DNA of 64,000 nucleotides from Marinobacterium lacunae (lineage in GTDB: Bacteria > Pseudomonadota > Gammaproteobacteria > Pseudomonadales > Balneatricaceae). The position numbers were made by a program, and so were the translations under genes. Within the stretch, counting starts at the first letter, position 1. Every line of letters begins with the position of its first letter. Of the stretch, positions 37,512-47,190 are shown one piece after another. The stretch is taken from positions 58,360 through 122,359 of the forward strand of contig NZ_JMQN01000063.1 in the NCBI RefSeq assembly GCF_000705555.1, read 5' to 3'. A model generated the notes under the pieces. The model made no database searches. It had not been told where the DNA came from and worked only from the letters and a program-made list of their open reading frames with translations.

Positions 37512-39171
37512 GCCAGCACATGGTTTGGGGTGACCTATCCTCATGGGCGATCAACCTCAACCGGTGCTGGCGAATATCCCGCTCGATATCATGCGCGCTG
37601 CGTGGATGAGCCGCAGTTCCCTTCTCGGCTAACCAGCCAAGCCCCATCCAATTGTTGCGGCCACTGTTTTTGACCGCATACAACGCAAGGTCCGCCACTT
37701 TCAGCATCTCCGGCCACTCAGCGGGCGGATTAGAGACCTGTCTGGCGGCGACCGTGTAAAAACCGACAGAACAGGTTATATCGAATGGGGCTTTCTCGGG
37801 CCCGAAACGACGCTGGGCCACACTTGAGCAGATGCGCTGCGCAAGCTTTTCGCCGACACTGGCGTCGCAATCCAGACTGATCAGGGCATACTCCTCCCCC
37901 CCGGTTCGAATCAGCAGGTCATCGTCACGGCAACACTCCCTGAGTTGCCCGGCAAACTGCTTGATCACCAGATCGCCCACATCGTGGCCGTAAGTGTCGT
38001 TCACACTTTTGAACATATCAATATCCATGATCATCAACAGATAACTCTGGCCAGATTGCCAGACCTCGGGCCTCGCCAGATACTGTTCCAGAAAGCGTCG
38101 ATTCCGTAGTCCAGTCATCGGGTCGGTCAGGCTGGCATCAAGAAACTGATTACGCTCACGTTGCAGCATCTGACGATTCGTCTCGACACTCTTGGCCATC
38201 TGCATAAATGTGTTCGCCAGTTCACCCAGCTCATCTTTGCGAGAGTGAGTCTCAAACACCACCGCGCACTGATCGCGACCGAAAGACTCGGCCTGCTCTT
38301 TCAGCTCCTCGAGCGGGCGTACAAACATACGGTTGAAGAAGTAATACGCGAACAGGATCGCCAGCAATCCGATCAGGCAAATCGTGATAACCGTGTAGGC
38401 AACACTATCAAATGCCTGCTGATAAAACGGTCTTGGCTGAATCAATTCAGCCCGCAAACTTCGGCTATCAGCGTTCGCAACCGGAATGACGAGTTGGGCA
38501 AGACTGCGCTCAGCAGATAAAAAACGCACCGTCGCCCCCGCACCGTCTTCAACAAACGATAACTCGAAGGGAAGCTGCAACTGCTCGCGCAGCGCAGCCA
38601 CCAGATCGCTGCCGATCAATCGGGCCATATAAAATGTTCCGCGCGGGGGCAGGTTTGAGTGACTATCCAGTATAGGATGCGCCGCTAGAAGGAATGCACC
38701 GGCATCCGTCAGCATAATGGCGGTTTCCGGCCTCCCGGAGCGACTCATCGCGTAAAGAGGGTTGTGCTCATCGACAAAAGAGGCCGCCAAAAATCCGATC
38801 TCGGATGGGTCGACGCTCTCGGAGAACTGCGCCGACACCACTTCACCGCTTGCGGCCTGGATAAGCATCGCATCCACATTGATCGGCTCCATGAAGGAGG
38901 GGTCCAGATTGGAGGATGCGTACTCCTCGTTGCGGTCTTGAACAAAGCGGTAGGTGTCATCCCAGACGGCCCAATCGGTCGTCAGTGCCAACAGTCCCTT
39001 TTGCTCATGCAGCAAGGACTGCCGGATACGTTCCAGCTCGGTCAACAGTGACTGCTGCTCGAGCGACGCAAGGCGCGGCAACAGCAGATTCTGTACAGTT
39101 GCAACCACACCTATGCAGATTGCAGCCAACAGCAGCAGCATACCCATAGTCAGCTTGGCGCGGATCTTCAT
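37504..39171 (-). CDS. CHASE4-HAMP-GGDEF diguanylate cyclase
   Basis: 555 aa. Transmembrane helix (about 10-30), periplasmic CHASE4-type sensor (about 35-265, with LALTTDWAVWDDTYRF), second helix (VAYTVITICLIGLLAILFAYYFF), HAMP linker and GGDEF domain. Catalytic loop GGEEY; RDDD five residues upstream gives the I-site. Predicted membrane c-di-GMP synthase responding to a periplasmic signal. The ATG at 39171 (MKIRAKL) starts a normal signal anchor; the frame is open 18 codons upstream. Monocistronic. Confidence 0.9.
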   Translation of the reverse strand: MKIRAKLTMGMLLLLAAICIGVVATVQNLLLPRLASLEQQSLLTELERIRQSLLHEQKGLLALTTDWAVWDDTYRFVQDRNEEYASSNLDPSFMEPINVDAMLIQAASGEVVSAQFSESVDPSEIGFLAASFVDEHNPLYAMSRSGRPETAIMLTDAGAFLLAAHPILDSHSNLPPRGTFYMARLIGSDLVAALREQLQLPFELSFVEDGAGATVRFLSAERSLAQLVIPVANADSRSLRAELIQPRPFYQQAFDSVAYTVITICLIGLLAILFAYYFFNRMFVRPLEELKEQAESFGRDQCAVVFETHSRKDELGELANTFMQMAKSVETNRQMLQRERNQFLDASLTDPMTGLRNRRFLEQYLARPEVWQSGQSYLLMIMDIDMFKSVNDTYGHDVGDLVIKQFAGQLRECCRDDDLLIRTGGEEYALISLDCDASVGEKLAQRICSSVAQRRFGPEKAPFDITCSVGFYTVAARQVSNPPAEWPEMLKVADLALYAVKNSGRNNWMGLGWLAEKGTAAHPRSAHDIERDIRQHRLRLIAHEDRSPQTMCWQG

Positions 39172-39300
39172 TTTCGTAAGTATCCCGGTTATTCGCCATG
39201 CATCCCCTCGAGTACAGCCACGCACCCACTATCAGCGAATCAGATTTCTGACTCCATTTGGATTCATTTTAACCAGTTATTTACGAATGGTCAGCCTCTT

Positions 39301-39792
39301 TTACGACTCCTGTACGCCCGGTTTTACATCCGCGCGTCGCTCTATCCAGAGCGCGGCCTGAGCCTTGTCCGGTGCCACACCCAAACCGCCTTCGCTATAG
39401 AGTTCTATCATCCGTTTTATCGCCAGCGGATGACCGCGCTCGGCTGCCTTTCGGTAAGCCAGAAGTGCTTTTTCGGGTTCAATCCCGAAGTGATGCTCGA
39501 ACCCCCGCTCGTGAATACGCCCCATCTGGTAAAGCGCTTTCACATCGCCTTTATCAGCAGAACGTTGCAGGTATATCGCGCCCTGTATGCGGCTGGCCAC
39601 GCCCTCACCACGAAAATGCAAAAGATGGCCATACACCGATAGCGCCCTGCGGTTGCCATTATCCGCGGCTATTCGAAACAGCTTCATGGCCAGCGTGTGG
39701 CGTCTGCGAGACCCCCTGAGAATGGGGCTGCGAAATATTGTATACGCAATCCAGAACAGTAGCGGCGCGATCACCTTCATCACCAGTCGCAT
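39301..39792 (-). CDS. Sel1-repeat protein with N-terminal anchor
   Basis: 163 aa. A hydrophobic N-terminus (LVMKVIAPLLFWIAYTIF) precedes three Sel1-like repeats (ALSVYGHLLHFRGEGV, ALYQMGRIHERGFEHHFG, AIKRMIELYSEGGLGV), solenoids used for protein contacts. GGGAG lies 7 nt before the ATG at 39792. Function unknown; isolated between the GGDEF gene and cysK. Confidence 0.75.
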   Translation of the reverse strand: MRLVMKVIAPLLFWIAYTIFRSPILRGSRRRHTLAMKLFRIAADNGNRRALSVYGHLLHFRGEGVASRIQGAIYLQRSADKGDVKALYQMGRIHERGFEHHFGIEPEKALLAYRKAAERGHPLAIKRMIELYSEGGLGVAPDKAQAALWIERRADVKPGVQES

Positions 39793-39997
39793 GGCATCTC
39801 CCTGTGGCAAGCCAACAAAGCATCAATCTACCCCAGAGCTACCTACTACCCAACCCTCTGCGCCGGAAGTGGCCTGCCTTATATTATATGCCAGCGTTTT
39901 TTTATAACCTTATGCAAAGTCTGTATGAGCAATGCGAAACAGATTGGGTAAACTGACCATGCCCGCATACCGTTAACGATGCCGACTGGTGCTTTTC

Positions 39998-40017
39998 AGG
40001 CCCTCCGAACAGGGCCT
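39998..40017. repeat. Hairpin in the cysK leader
   Basis: AGGCCCT, loop CCGAAC, AGGGCCT, 58 bp before the cysK start. No T-run in either direction; could be an operator half-site pair or an RNA leader hairpin. The rest of the 282-bp gap before cysK shows nothing I can name. Confidence 0.35.
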
Positions 40018-40074
40018 TGTGAAGCCCGTCTCTAAACTCATAGTCAAGACACGACTTCAAGGAAGTGGAGCAAT

Positions 40075-41043
40075 ATGAAAATCTACGACGACAACTCCCA
40101 AACCATCGGCAATACCCCTCTGGTCCGTCTCAAGCATCTGTGGCCGGCAGGCAACGTTTACGGCAAGGTAGAGTCGCGCAACCCGGCAGGTTCCGTTAAA
40201 TGCCGTATCGGCGCGAGCATGATCAACGCGGCCGAAGCCAGCGGACAACTCAAGCCGGGCATCACGCTGGTAGAACCGACCAGCGGCAACACCGGTATCG
40301 CGCTTGCGTTCGTCGCCGCTGCCAAGGGGTACAAACTGATCCTGACCATGCCCTCCTCCATGTCGCTGGAACGCCGCAAGCTGATGAAAGCCCTGGGTGC
40401 TGAAATCCTGCTAACCGAACCTGCCAAGGGGATGAAAGGCGCTATCGCCAAGGCGCAGGAGCTGGTCGACAGTAACCCCAGTGAATACCTGATGTTGCAG
40501 CAGTTTGAAAACCCGGCCAACCCGGCTATTCACGAACAAACCACAGGCCCGGAGATCTGGAACGATACCGATGGCCAGATCGACATTCTCGTGGCAGGTG
40601 TCGGCACCGGTGGCACCATCAGCGGCGTATCCCGCTATATCAAGGAGACACAGGGCAAGGCAATCACATCCATCGCCGTGGAACCTGTGGACTCACCGGT
40701 CATTACGCAGACGCTGAAAGGCGAGGAGCTCAAGCCCTCACCGCACAAGATACAAGGTATTGGCGCAGGCTTCGTGCCGACTAACCTGAAGCTCGATCTG
40801 GTCGATGCGGTCGAGCAGGTCGGCAACGATGAAGCGATCGCAACAGCGCGGGAGCTGATGCAGAAAGAGGGTATTCTCGCCGGCATCTCCTGTGGCGCCG
40901 CAACCGCCGCCGCACTGCGTGTTGCCGCCCAACCCGAGAACAAGGACAAGATGATTGTCGTGATTCTGCCGGACTCTGGTGAGCGCTATCTTTCCTCTGC
41001 GCTGTTTGAAGGCGTATTCAGCGAAAACGAGATGGTGCAGTAA
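40075..41043 (+). CDS. cysK: Cysteine synthase A (O-acetylserine sulfhydrylase)
   Basis: 322 aa, close throughout to E. coli CysK (323 aa). PLP enzyme that makes cysteine from O-acetylserine and sulfide. The PLP lysine lies in [15 protein letters not shown], the substrate loop is [14 protein letters not shown], and the phosphate-binding loop [23 protein letters not shown] precedes the ATG. A terminator follows immediately. CysM is less likely given the sequence match to the CysK type. Confidence 0.95.
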   Translation: MKIYDDNSQTIGNTPLVRLKHLWPAGNVYGKVESRNPAGSVKCRIGASMINAAEASGQLKPGITLVEPTSGNTGIALAFVAAAKGYKLILTMPSSMSLERRKLMKALGAEILLTEPAKGMKGAIAKAQELVDSNPSEYLMLQQFENPANPAIHEQTTGPEIWNDTDGQIDILVAGVGTGGTISGVSRYIKETQGKAITSIAVEPVDSPVITQTLKGEELKPSPHKIQGIGAGFVPTNLKLDLVDAVEQVGNDEAIATARELMQKEGILAGISCGAATAAALRVAAQPENKDKMIVVILPDSGERYLSSALFEGVFSENEMVQ

Positions 41044-41068
41044 ACCCTTTTCCGCCCCTAACGGATAC

Positions 41069-41102
41069 AAAAAAGCCGCGGCGACTGCCACGGCTTTTTT
41101 AT
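41069..41102. terminator. Bidirectional terminator after cysK
   Basis: AAAAAAGCCG...CGGCTTTTTT with an inner GGC-GACT-GCC stem; T-runs on both strands, so it also serves the convergent small gene at 41119. Confidence 0.9.
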
Positions 41103-41118
41103 TTATCTGCGCTGTCGA

Positions 41119-41316
41119 TCAGTGAACAAGTTCACGGATGCGATCGTAGCTTGGAAAAGACTCCAGATTCTCGAAGCAAACGCTGCGATCTTCAGACTTG
41201 GTCAGTATGTAACAGGTCGGCTTGTGGGCTTCACCGATATACACACCACCCACTTCATAGTTGTCGCCATCTACACCAAGAATCGCAATTGTCTTCACAG
41301 TCCGCTGCATTTCCAT
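41119..41316 (-). CDS. Small hypothetical protein
   Basis: About 65 aa, no recognised family. Soluble, mixed charge, one Cys pair (HKPTCYILTKSEDRSVCFEN). I prefer the ATG at 41316, which has GGGGGTGG upstream; an earlier ATG six codons before has none. The coding strand upstream is AT-rich (41335-41410). The bidirectional terminator at its 3' end supports it being a real transcribed gene. Confidence 0.6.
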   Translation of the reverse strand: MEMQRTVKTIAILGVDGDNYEVGGVYIGEAHKPTCYILTKSEDRSVCFENLESFPSYDRIRELVH

Positions 41317-41474
41317 ACCCACCCCCAGGCTCATTATTTTTTTGTAGTTTAACTACACAATTATAGCCTAGAAGGTAAATATGACAACAAAATGAAGCGC
41401 CACCCCATCAAATTGATGAAAATTTAGACAGATTACGCCTTAAATCTAGCGTCGCCCAAGAAAGTGTATGTAAT

Positions 41475-42335
41475 TCAACGACAAGCAGGACCGGTCGCGA
41501 CCGGGCGCTTCGGATCGCGAATCCACTCGCTCCATGACCCCGCATAAAGCCGGGATCCACTCAAGCCGGCGTGCTCCATCGCCAGCAGATTCACGCAGGC
41601 TGTGACACCTGAACCACACATATGCACCACCTGATCGGCAGCTTTTCCCGCCAGAAACGCACTCCACCGACTGCGCAACTGCTCAGCCGGGGCAAAGCGA
41701 CCGTCCACAAGGTTATCGGTAAACGGCAGGTTATCGGCACCCGGCACGTGGCCTGCCACGGGGTCCAAAGGCTCAACATCACCGCGGAATCGCTCAGGAG
41801 CCCGAGCGTCGATCAACAGGCACGCGTCCTGCTCAAGCGCCTGCTGGAGCGCATCGACCGATAACAAAAGGCTCCGTTGCGGTTGCACGGGGGAGTCTGT
41901 TGCGAGTGGCGTAATGGGTCGCTCACCCGATTCCACCTCAGCGTCGGCACCGAGCCAGGCTTGCCAGCCACCGTTCAGTACCGCCACGTTGCGATAGCCA
42001 AGCCAGCGCAGTAACCACCAGCCACGGGCTGCAAAAGCACCGCCGGATGCGTCATAGAGAACAACCTGACGAGTGGCGCAGGCGCCTGCTGCCCGCAGTT
42101 TGGCCTGCAGACAGTCAGGGTCCGGTAGCGGATGCCGCCCGGTCGAGGGTGTAATGGGTGAAGAAAGATCATCTTCTAGATGCAGGTAGAAAGCGCCGGG
42201 GATATGCCCTTCGACAAAGGCCCGGGCGCCAGCATCCCTATCGCCCGGCTGGGTCGACAGGGTAAAGCGGCAGTCGAATATCAGGGGGTTGTCCAGCGCC
42301 TTGAGCTGGTCGACCTCAATCAGCGTATCGTACAT
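41475..42335 (-). CDS. sseA: 3-mercaptopyruvate sulfurtransferase (tandem rhodanese)
   Basis: 286 aa, two rhodanese domains. The active-site loop of the C-terminal domain is CGSGVTAC, the mercaptopyruvate sulfurtransferase type (thiosulfate sulfurtransferases usually have CRKGV(T)). The N-terminal domain keeps HIPGAFYLHLEDDLSSP and the central ASGGAFAARGWWLLRWLGY. It moves sulfur from 3-mercaptopyruvate to thiol acceptors. GGGGGAG lies about 6 nt before the ATG at 42335. It follows trpS by 24 bp on the same strand. Confidence 0.92.
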   Translation of the reverse strand: MYDTLIEVDQLKALDNPLIFDCRFTLSTQPGDRDAGARAFVEGHIPGAFYLHLEDDLSSPITPSTGRHPLPDPDCLQAKLRAAGACATRQVVLYDASGGAFAARGWWLLRWLGYRNVAVLNGGWQAWLGADAEVESGERPITPLATDSPVQPQRSLLLSVDALQQALEQDACLLIDARAPERFRGDVEPLDPVAGHVPGADNLPFTDNLVDGRFAPAEQLRSRWSAFLAGKAADQVVHMCGSGVTACVNLLAMEHAGLSGSRLYAGSWSEWIRDPKRPVATGPACR

Positions 42336-42359
42336 GGACTCCCCCACCCTATTCCTGAA

Positions 42360-43739
42360 TTAGAGGTAAGACGCCAGCTCTTCGCGGAGTATATCGAGCT
42401 CATTCTGCGCCTTTTGTTTCGCTTTCTTCTTCAGCTGATCAACTTCAGCGGACTTCTCATCGAGTACACGCTCGGCCTCCACCGATTTGTCATCGGCGCC
42501 CGTCACACGATCAATCAGGTGCTGTACCTGCTTGAGAATGGCACGGCGGCGTCCCTCTTCGACACGGGCAAGCTCGTCAGCGCTCTTCTCTTTCTTGGCA
42601 GGGCCAGCATCGGCACTCTGCGCCGGTACGTAGGTCAGCGGTCGAATACCGGATGCAATGCGGATCTTTTCAAGGAAGGGCGAGGCATAGGCGCGTGCCT
42701 TTTCGGCCCCCTTGTGCAGAACCTGCTCGACATAGCCAAGATCGTTGAGCAACTCGTTGTAGCGCTGTCTCGGCTCACTGAGCTTGGCATCGAGAAACTC
42801 GAACAGCTCGCGCTTGGCATCGCCCCAGGCGATACCCTCTTCGTACTTGCGGCGCATCTGCACCTTCTCGTCGGCTGTGGCGAAGTGGCCGTACAGTTGG
42901 AACAGCGTGCTGTTATCAGCATCCTTCGGTTCGCCCGGCTCACGCAGATCAGTCTTGATCTTGTTGATCAGAGAGCGCAACTCGTCTGAGGAGCAGAACA
43001 ATGGAATGGTGTTGTCATAGCTTTTCGACATCTTGCGACCGTCCAGCCCCGGGATCAGCTGGGTCTCTTCATCCACCTGCGCTTCCGGCAGGGTGAAAAG
43101 TGGTGCGTAGACGTGGTTGAAACGACCGGCGATGTCGCGCGCCATCTCGATGTGCTGGATCTGATCCTTGCCCACCGGAATGATATCGGCGTTGAACATC
43201 AGGATATCGGCCGCCATCAGGATCGGGTAGTTGAACAACCCCATGGTAATGCCGTCATCATCGTCAACTTTGGATGCATTCGAGTGATATGGACATCTTG
43301 AGGCAAGCAATTTACAAGGAGTTCCTTTGGATGTTTGAGCTCCACACTTCTGACTACTTTCGACGGCCTTATTTTTTTCTTTGTTGGCATCCACAGCAGC
43401 CTTGTAGGCGTGAGCACGGTTCATCAATCCCTTGGAGGTCTGACAGGTGAGCAGCCAGGTCAGCTCGGTAATCTCGGGAATATCGGTCTGGCGGTAGAAG
43501 GTTGCCTTGTCGGTATCCAGCCCCAACGCCAGCCAGGTCGCCGCAATCTCGCGAGTGGAGCGCGCAACACGCTCGGGCTCATGACACTTGATCAAGGCGT
43601 GGTAATCGGCCAGAAAGAAGAAGCTGTTGAACGCGGGGTTCTCGCTCGCTTCGATAGCCGGTTTGATGGCGCCGAGATAGTTGCCAATATGCGGTGTACC
43701 TGTTGTCGTGATACCAGTCAGTACAGTCTTCTTGCTCAT
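42360..43739 (-). CDS. trpS: Tryptophanyl-tRNA synthetase with a Cys3His insertion
   Basis: 459 aa. Class I synthetase with [11 protein letters not shown] (HIGH-type motif) and [11 protein letters not shown] (KMSKS), plus the charged C-terminal extension seen in the Pseudomonas-type enzyme. Residues about 121-160, between [11 protein letters not shown] and [10 protein letters not shown], hold an extra stretch of about 30-35 aa compared with the family as I recall it. It contains C132-x9-C142-x6-C149-x2-H152, a zinc-finger-like pattern, and its DNA is markedly more AT-rich than the flanks. The frame is kept and all catalytic motifs remain, so the enzyme is probably active. Start ATG at 43739. 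Confidence 0.93.
   Translation of the reverse strand: MSKKTVLTGITTTGTPHIGNYLGAIKPAIEASENPAFNSFFFLADYHALIKCHEPERVARSTREIAATWLALGLDTDKATFYRQTDIPEITELTWLLTCQTSKGLMNRAHAYKAAVDANKEKNKAVESSQKCGAQTSKGTPCKLLASRCPYHSNASKVDDDDGITMGLFNYPILMAADILMFNADIIPVGKDQIQHIEMARDIAGRFNHVYAPLFTLPEAQVDEETQLIPGLDGRKMSKSYDNTIPLFCSSDELRSLINKIKTDLREPGEPKDADNSTLFQLYGHFATADEKVQMRRKYEEGIAWGDAKRELFEFLDAKLSEPRQRYNELLNDLGYVEQVLHKGAEKARAYASPFLEKIRIASGIRPLTYVPAQSADAGPAKKEKSADELARVEEGRRRAILKQVQHLIDRVTGADDKSVEAERVLDEKSAEVDQLKKKAKQKAQNELDILREELASYL
43260..43379 (-). other. In-frame AT-rich insertion in trpS encoding a Cx9Cx6Cx2H module
   Basis: Encodes residues about 121-160 of TrpS, including [19 protein letters not shown]. The CxAxTxxGxPC...CxxH pattern recurs in small zinc-binding modules of phage-type and mobile proteins (HGGxSTG/DUF5763-like) as I recall them. 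In the ordinary family this loop is about 10 residues long. No target-site duplication is visible to me. Confidence 0.75.
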
Positions 43740-43928
43740 CGTCTGCTCTTTAGATCCGTGGCGTCGTTGCAGGCTGTTTGGGTTAGCTGTCAACGGTATG
43801 TCGATTGCTGTCGATTTTGTAGGCGGATAATCATACACGATCTGCTACAACGTTTGACCAATGGCGGCTGGCCTCTGCCGGAATGGAGTGATACAACGTA
43901 GGCTAAGGCAACGATACAGAGAATAACA

Positions 43929-44201
43929 ATGTCCGATCTTCTTCCCTCTTTGGTGACACTGGCCGGGTTTCTGATTCCCGCCGGTATTCTGCTTAAGCGC
44001 CGTCCCGAGCGATCAGCCGGTCACATCGCCCATACCCTGCTGATCGCACTGTTCTGCATGTTCGGCGGGCTGGTATTCGCCGGAGCACTGATCAGCCTGC
44101 TCGGCGAAGGCAGCCCCGATCTGCTCAACTCAGGACTGGTCGTCGTTGGTGCTGTACTGTGCGTCTTCGGCCAGCAGTGGCTCGCGCGCAAAAGCAGCTG
44201 A
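43929..44201 (+). CDS. Small membrane protein of unknown function
   Basis: 90 aa with three hydrophobic segments (SLVTLAGFLIPAGILL, LLIALFCMFGGLVFAGALIS, SGLVVVGAVLCVFGQQWLA) and a basic loop KRRPERSAGH. Not recognised. GAGA lies before the ATG. Monocistronic; a new promoter follows directly. Confidence 0.6.
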   Translation: MSDLLPSLVTLAGFLIPAGILLKRRPERSAGHIAHTLLIALFCMFGGLVFAGALISLLGEGSPDLLNSGLVVVGAVLCVFGQQWLARKSS

Positions 44202-44207
44202 GCGACT

Positions 44208-44235
44208 TTGACAGAGCAAGTGTGCCCACCATACT
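44208..44235 (+). promoter_or_regulatory. Promoter for the DUF2789 gene
   Basis: TTGACA, 16 bp, CATACT: perfect -35 and a 4-of-6 -10, about 72 bp upstream of the ATG. Confidence 0.5.
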
Positions 44236-44307
44236 TAGAGTATCCGGGCGCGGATGCGCTCGGGATTCAGACGCCTGCATAACCTGCACTTACCAAGGAG
44301 GCGAACC

Positions 44308-44547
44308 ATGGATACCAGCGCTCATACGCTGAACACACTGTTTGAACAGTTAGGTCTACCCAGCAGCAGCACAGAGATCGAACGCTTTATCGAAACCCAT
44401 CGCCTGTTTACTCAGGAGATCCCGCTGCATCAAGCCAGCTTCTGGAGCAGCTCTCAGGCCGACTTTCTGAAAGACGCTATCTACTCCGATTCAGACTGGG
44501 CTGAAGTGGTCGATGAGCTCAACGCACTGCTGCGCAGCACGCACTGA
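44308..44547 (+). CDS. DUF2789 small protein
   Basis: 79 aa. Matches the DUF2789 family as I recall it: LNTLFEQLGLPSSSTEIERF, IPLHQASFWSSSQADFLKDA, SDWAEVVDELNALLR. A small acidic cytoplasmic protein of unknown function. AAGGAGG precedes the ATG at 44308 at ideal spacing, excluding the longer reading frame. Confidence 0.85.
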   Translation: MDTSAHTLNTLFEQLGLPSSSTEIERFIETHRLFTQEIPLHQASFWSSSQADFLKDAIYSDSDWAEVVDELNALLRSTH

Positions 44548-44702
44548 ATAGCCTTTCTGTTTTCGTCACCTAAGCAATGTGCAGGTCGCGCCTGCAGGAT
44601 AAACCTGCACGCGAGGACCTGCCGTATTCTGACCAACGCTTTTGCCGACTGCCGAGGTTGGGTATTATCGGGGGGCTAATTCATAACTCAGGCCCGATTG
44701 TA

Positions 44703-45482
44703 ATGCTGACGCTGATTTCGCCCGCCAAGACACTCGACTATGACTCCCCTCTTGCCACAGAAAAGCACACTACGCCGCGCTTTCTGGAACACTCGGCGGA
44801 ACTGATCGAGCAACTGCGCCCACTCGCGGTTCAGGATATCGCAGAGCTGATGAAACTGAGCGACAAGCTTGCGAGCCTCAATGTGGCCCGCTACGAGAGC
44901 TGGAGCGCGGAACATACGCTGGACAACGCCCGCCCTGCTGTATTGGCCTTCAAGGGTGATGTCTACACGGGACTGGAAGCTGAAGCCTTCAGCGAAGAGG
45001 CGTTCGAGTTTGCACAGCAGCACCTGCGCATACTTTCGGGTCTTTATGGCGTCCTACGCCCCCTCGACCTGCTCGAGCCCTATCGACTTGAGATGGGAAC
45101 CAAGCTCAAGAATACCCGTGGCGATAACCTCTATCAGTTCTGGGGCAATATCATCACCGAATCGCTGCAGGCCGAGCTGAACGAGCAGGCCAATCCGGTG
45201 CTGGTCAATCTCGCCTCCAACGAGTACTACAAATCGGTCAAGCCCAAGGCGCTTGGCTGTCGCATCGTCACCCCTGAGTTCAAAGACCTGAAAAACGGCC
45301 AGTACAAGATCATCAGCTTTTATGCCAAGAAAGCCAGAGGCCTGATGAGCCGTTACATCATCGAAAACCGTATCGATGAGCCCGAAGCACTGAAAGGGTT
45401 TGATCTGGAGGGGTACTACTTCAGCCCTGAGCACTCAGACGGCGATAACTGGGTCTTCCTGCGCGACGCGCCGCCACACTAA
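44703..45482 (+). CDS. yaaA: Peroxide stress protein YaaA
   Basis: 259 aa (E. coli YaaA 258). It begins [19 protein letters not shown] and has [32 protein letters not shown] and [17 protein letters not shown], the family landmarks. YaaA lowers free iron during hydrogen peroxide stress and binds DNA with a helix-hairpin-helix-like motif. The frame is open 42 codons upstream, but the family N-terminus fixes the start. A strong hairpin follows. Confidence 0.93.
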   Translation: MLTLISPAKTLDYDSPLATEKHTTPRFLEHSAELIEQLRPLAVQDIAELMKLSDKLASLNVARYESWSAEHTLDNARPAVLAFKGDVYTGLEAEAFSEEAFEFAQQHLRILSGLYGVLRPLDLLEPYRLEMGTKLKNTRGDNLYQFWGNIITESLQAELNEQANPVLVNLASNEYYKSVKPKALGCRIVTPEFKDLKNGQYKIISFYAKKARGLMSRYIIENRIDEPEALKGFDLEGYYFSPEHSDGDNWVFLRDAPPH

Positions 45483-45494
45483 ACCCCGACATGA

Positions 45495-45529
45495 TGACCG
45501 GCCTGCTGACACATCACAGGCCGGTCATG
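45495..45529. terminator. Long perfect hairpin after yaaA
   Basis: ATGACCGGCCTG, 11-nt loop, CAGGCCGGTCAT: perfect 12-bp stem 12 bp past the stop codon. No T-run. Confidence 0.55.
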
Positions 45530-45655
45530 TAACACTAATTCCGTTCTAAAGTACCATCCACGTACCTGTAACCAGCATCTATGTTGAATGGGTCACAGAG
45601 GCAGTGCGGCAAGGTGAACCCGCGCTGAAATCTATACCCAACACAGGCCCTTACC

Positions 45656-46144
45656 ATGCGCCGGATACCGACATACCTCCCGCTTCTACTTGCGATCGGC
45701 TCTTCACTGGTTATTGCCGACTCAGACACCAGCGATCTGAGCTACGAATCCTATATCAACTCCGACAAACGGCTTAAATGCCTGTACGGCTATGTGGCCG
45801 ACAAGACCGGCAATCATGAAGCGGCAATCAAGATCTTCGAAGACTGCATAGAACGCTGGAACGATGTCTACTCAATGATCTGGCTGGCCCAGATCTATGA
45901 GTCTGGAGTTGGCGTACCGCGTGATCTGGCCTACTCAACGGCACTGATGAAACGTGGTGCCCACACCCAGGACGAAGCGGGATACTCGACTCTGGCGCGC
46001 TACCACTACGGCGTTGCGCTTTACGAGGGACGTGGTGTCGAGCAAAACCGACAGGAGGGGATCAAGTGGCTGCGACAGGCTGCCGCCGAGGGGATGGAAG
46101 AGGCAGCCGACTATCTCGAAAAAGTCGGTGCCTCTTCCCATTAG
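45656..46144 (+). CDS. Periplasmic Sel1-repeat protein
   Basis: 162 aa. Signal peptide (RRIPTYLPLLLAIGSSLVIA, cleavage near ADSDTS) and three Sel1/TPR-like repeats (CLYGYVADKTGNHEAAIKIF, SMIWLAQIYESGVGVPRDLA, YHYGVALYEGRGVEQNRQEG) ending KWLRQAAAEGMEEA. Likely a periplasmic interaction protein. Function unknown. It converges on panB with 1 bp between stop codons. Confidence 0.75.
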   Translation: MRRIPTYLPLLLAIGSSLVIADSDTSDLSYESYINSDKRLKCLYGYVADKTGNHEAAIKIFEDCIERWNDVYSMIWLAQIYESGVGVPRDLAYSTALMKRGAHTQDEAGYSTLARYHYGVALYEGRGVEQNRQEGIKWLRQAAAEGMEEAADYLEKVGASSH

Positions 46145-46145
46145 C

Positions 46146-46934
46146 TTATCGCTTGCCGGCAGTACCGGTGAACTGAAGGATGTTGTTCGGGAACTCCATG
46201 GTCTCGACCTCGGAGACAAACTCTCTGGCAACCTTCAGGATGGTGCGGCTGGCGTGGGCGTACTGCTTGGAGAACGGCGGCCAGTAGTCACCGAGGCCCA
46301 TGGCGTCGTTGATCACCAGTACCTGGCCATCGCAGTCGGGACCTGCGCCGATACCGATGGTCGGGATGCGCAGTGACTGGGTGATAGTCAGACCCAGCGT
46401 CGCCGGCACATGCTCAATGACCAGCATGAACGCCCCTGCGTCCTGAATGGCCTGCGCTTCATCGATGATGCGCTGAGCATCCTCGCTGGTGTTACCGACC
46501 TTTTTGAAGCTCTCGGCAGTCTGTGGCGTGAGGCCCGTGTGCCCCACCACCGGAATCCCGTTGGCAACCAGATGCTTGATCACATCGAGCTTGCCCCCCT
46601 CCAGCTTGATGCTGTCGGCGCCAGCCGCCATCAGACGCTTGGCACTGGCCAGCGCGATCTCCGGATTGGCATCGGTCAGGTAGGGCAGATCACCGATGAT
46701 ATGGGTATCTTTTGCCCCGCGGCGAACCGCGCCAATGTGATACTCCATATGTTCGATGGTCACGTCGCGTGTGCTCTCGAACCCCATTTCAACCATGCCC
46801 ACCGTATCGCCAACCAGGATCACTGGTACTCCGGCTTCCTCTATGCCACGGGCCACCGGGCATGTATAGGCAGTCAGCATCGGGATTGGTTTGACTCCCT
46901 TGCGCTGAATGAAGTCGTTTGCGCTCAGTTTCAT
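46146..46934 (-). CDS. panB: 3-methyl-2-oxobutanoate hydroxymethyltransferase
   Basis: 262 aa (E. coli 264). It adds a hydroxymethyl group from methylene-tetrahydrofolate to 2-ketoisovalerate, the first committed step to pantothenate. Landmarks: MLTAYTCPVARGIEEAGVPV, VGDTVGMVEMGFEST, GADSIKLEGG, PVVGHTGLTPQ. AGGAG lies 8 nt before the ATG. The usual partner panC is not adjacent; the gene stands alone. Its leader has two small inverted repeats (46983-47007 and 47018-47033). Confidence 0.95.
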   Translation of the reverse strand: MKLSANDFIQRKGVKPIPMLTAYTCPVARGIEEAGVPVILVGDTVGMVEMGFESTRDVTIEHMEYHIGAVRRGAKDTHIIGDLPYLTDANPEIALASAKRLMAAGADSIKLEGGKLDVIKHLVANGIPVVGHTGLTPQTAESFKKVGNTSEDAQRIIDEAQAIQDAGAFMLVIEHVPATLGLTITQSLRIPTIGIGAGPDCDGQVLVINDAMGLGDYWPPFSKQYAHASRTILKVAREFVSEVETMEFPNNILQFTGTAGKR

Positions 46935-46982
46935 AACCGGACTCCTGTTATTCAGTCCTGTAAGTGAGTTCCCTCAGCGGGA

Positions 46983-47033
46983 GGTGCAGTGTAGTGAAAA
47001 CTGCACCGGCGGCGTTTTTAGACTTTAGTCTAA
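46983..47033. repeat. Two inverted repeats in the panB leader
   Basis: GGTGCAG-N11-CTGCACC (46983-47007) and TTAGAC-TTTA-GTCTAA (47018-47033), 49-99 bp upstream of panB. The second is a perfect dyad of operator size. The remaining gap to 47190 shows nothing distinctive. Confidence 0.4.
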
Positions 47034-47190
47034 TGACGAACTCTTTTTGGTTATGACGGAACCTTGACCGGCGTCAGTATCGCCTCAGATTCGCGCCCCT
47101 GAAGCATTGCTGCTCGTCTGACCTGACGACACACTCCAAGAGTTCCCGTGAACGGGCACCCACGACAATAACGACGAGAGAAACCTGGCC

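Noticed and set aside
42360..43739. Intein in trpS
   Set aside because: The extra stretch is only about 30-35 residues, far too short for splicing, and lacks splice-junction residues.
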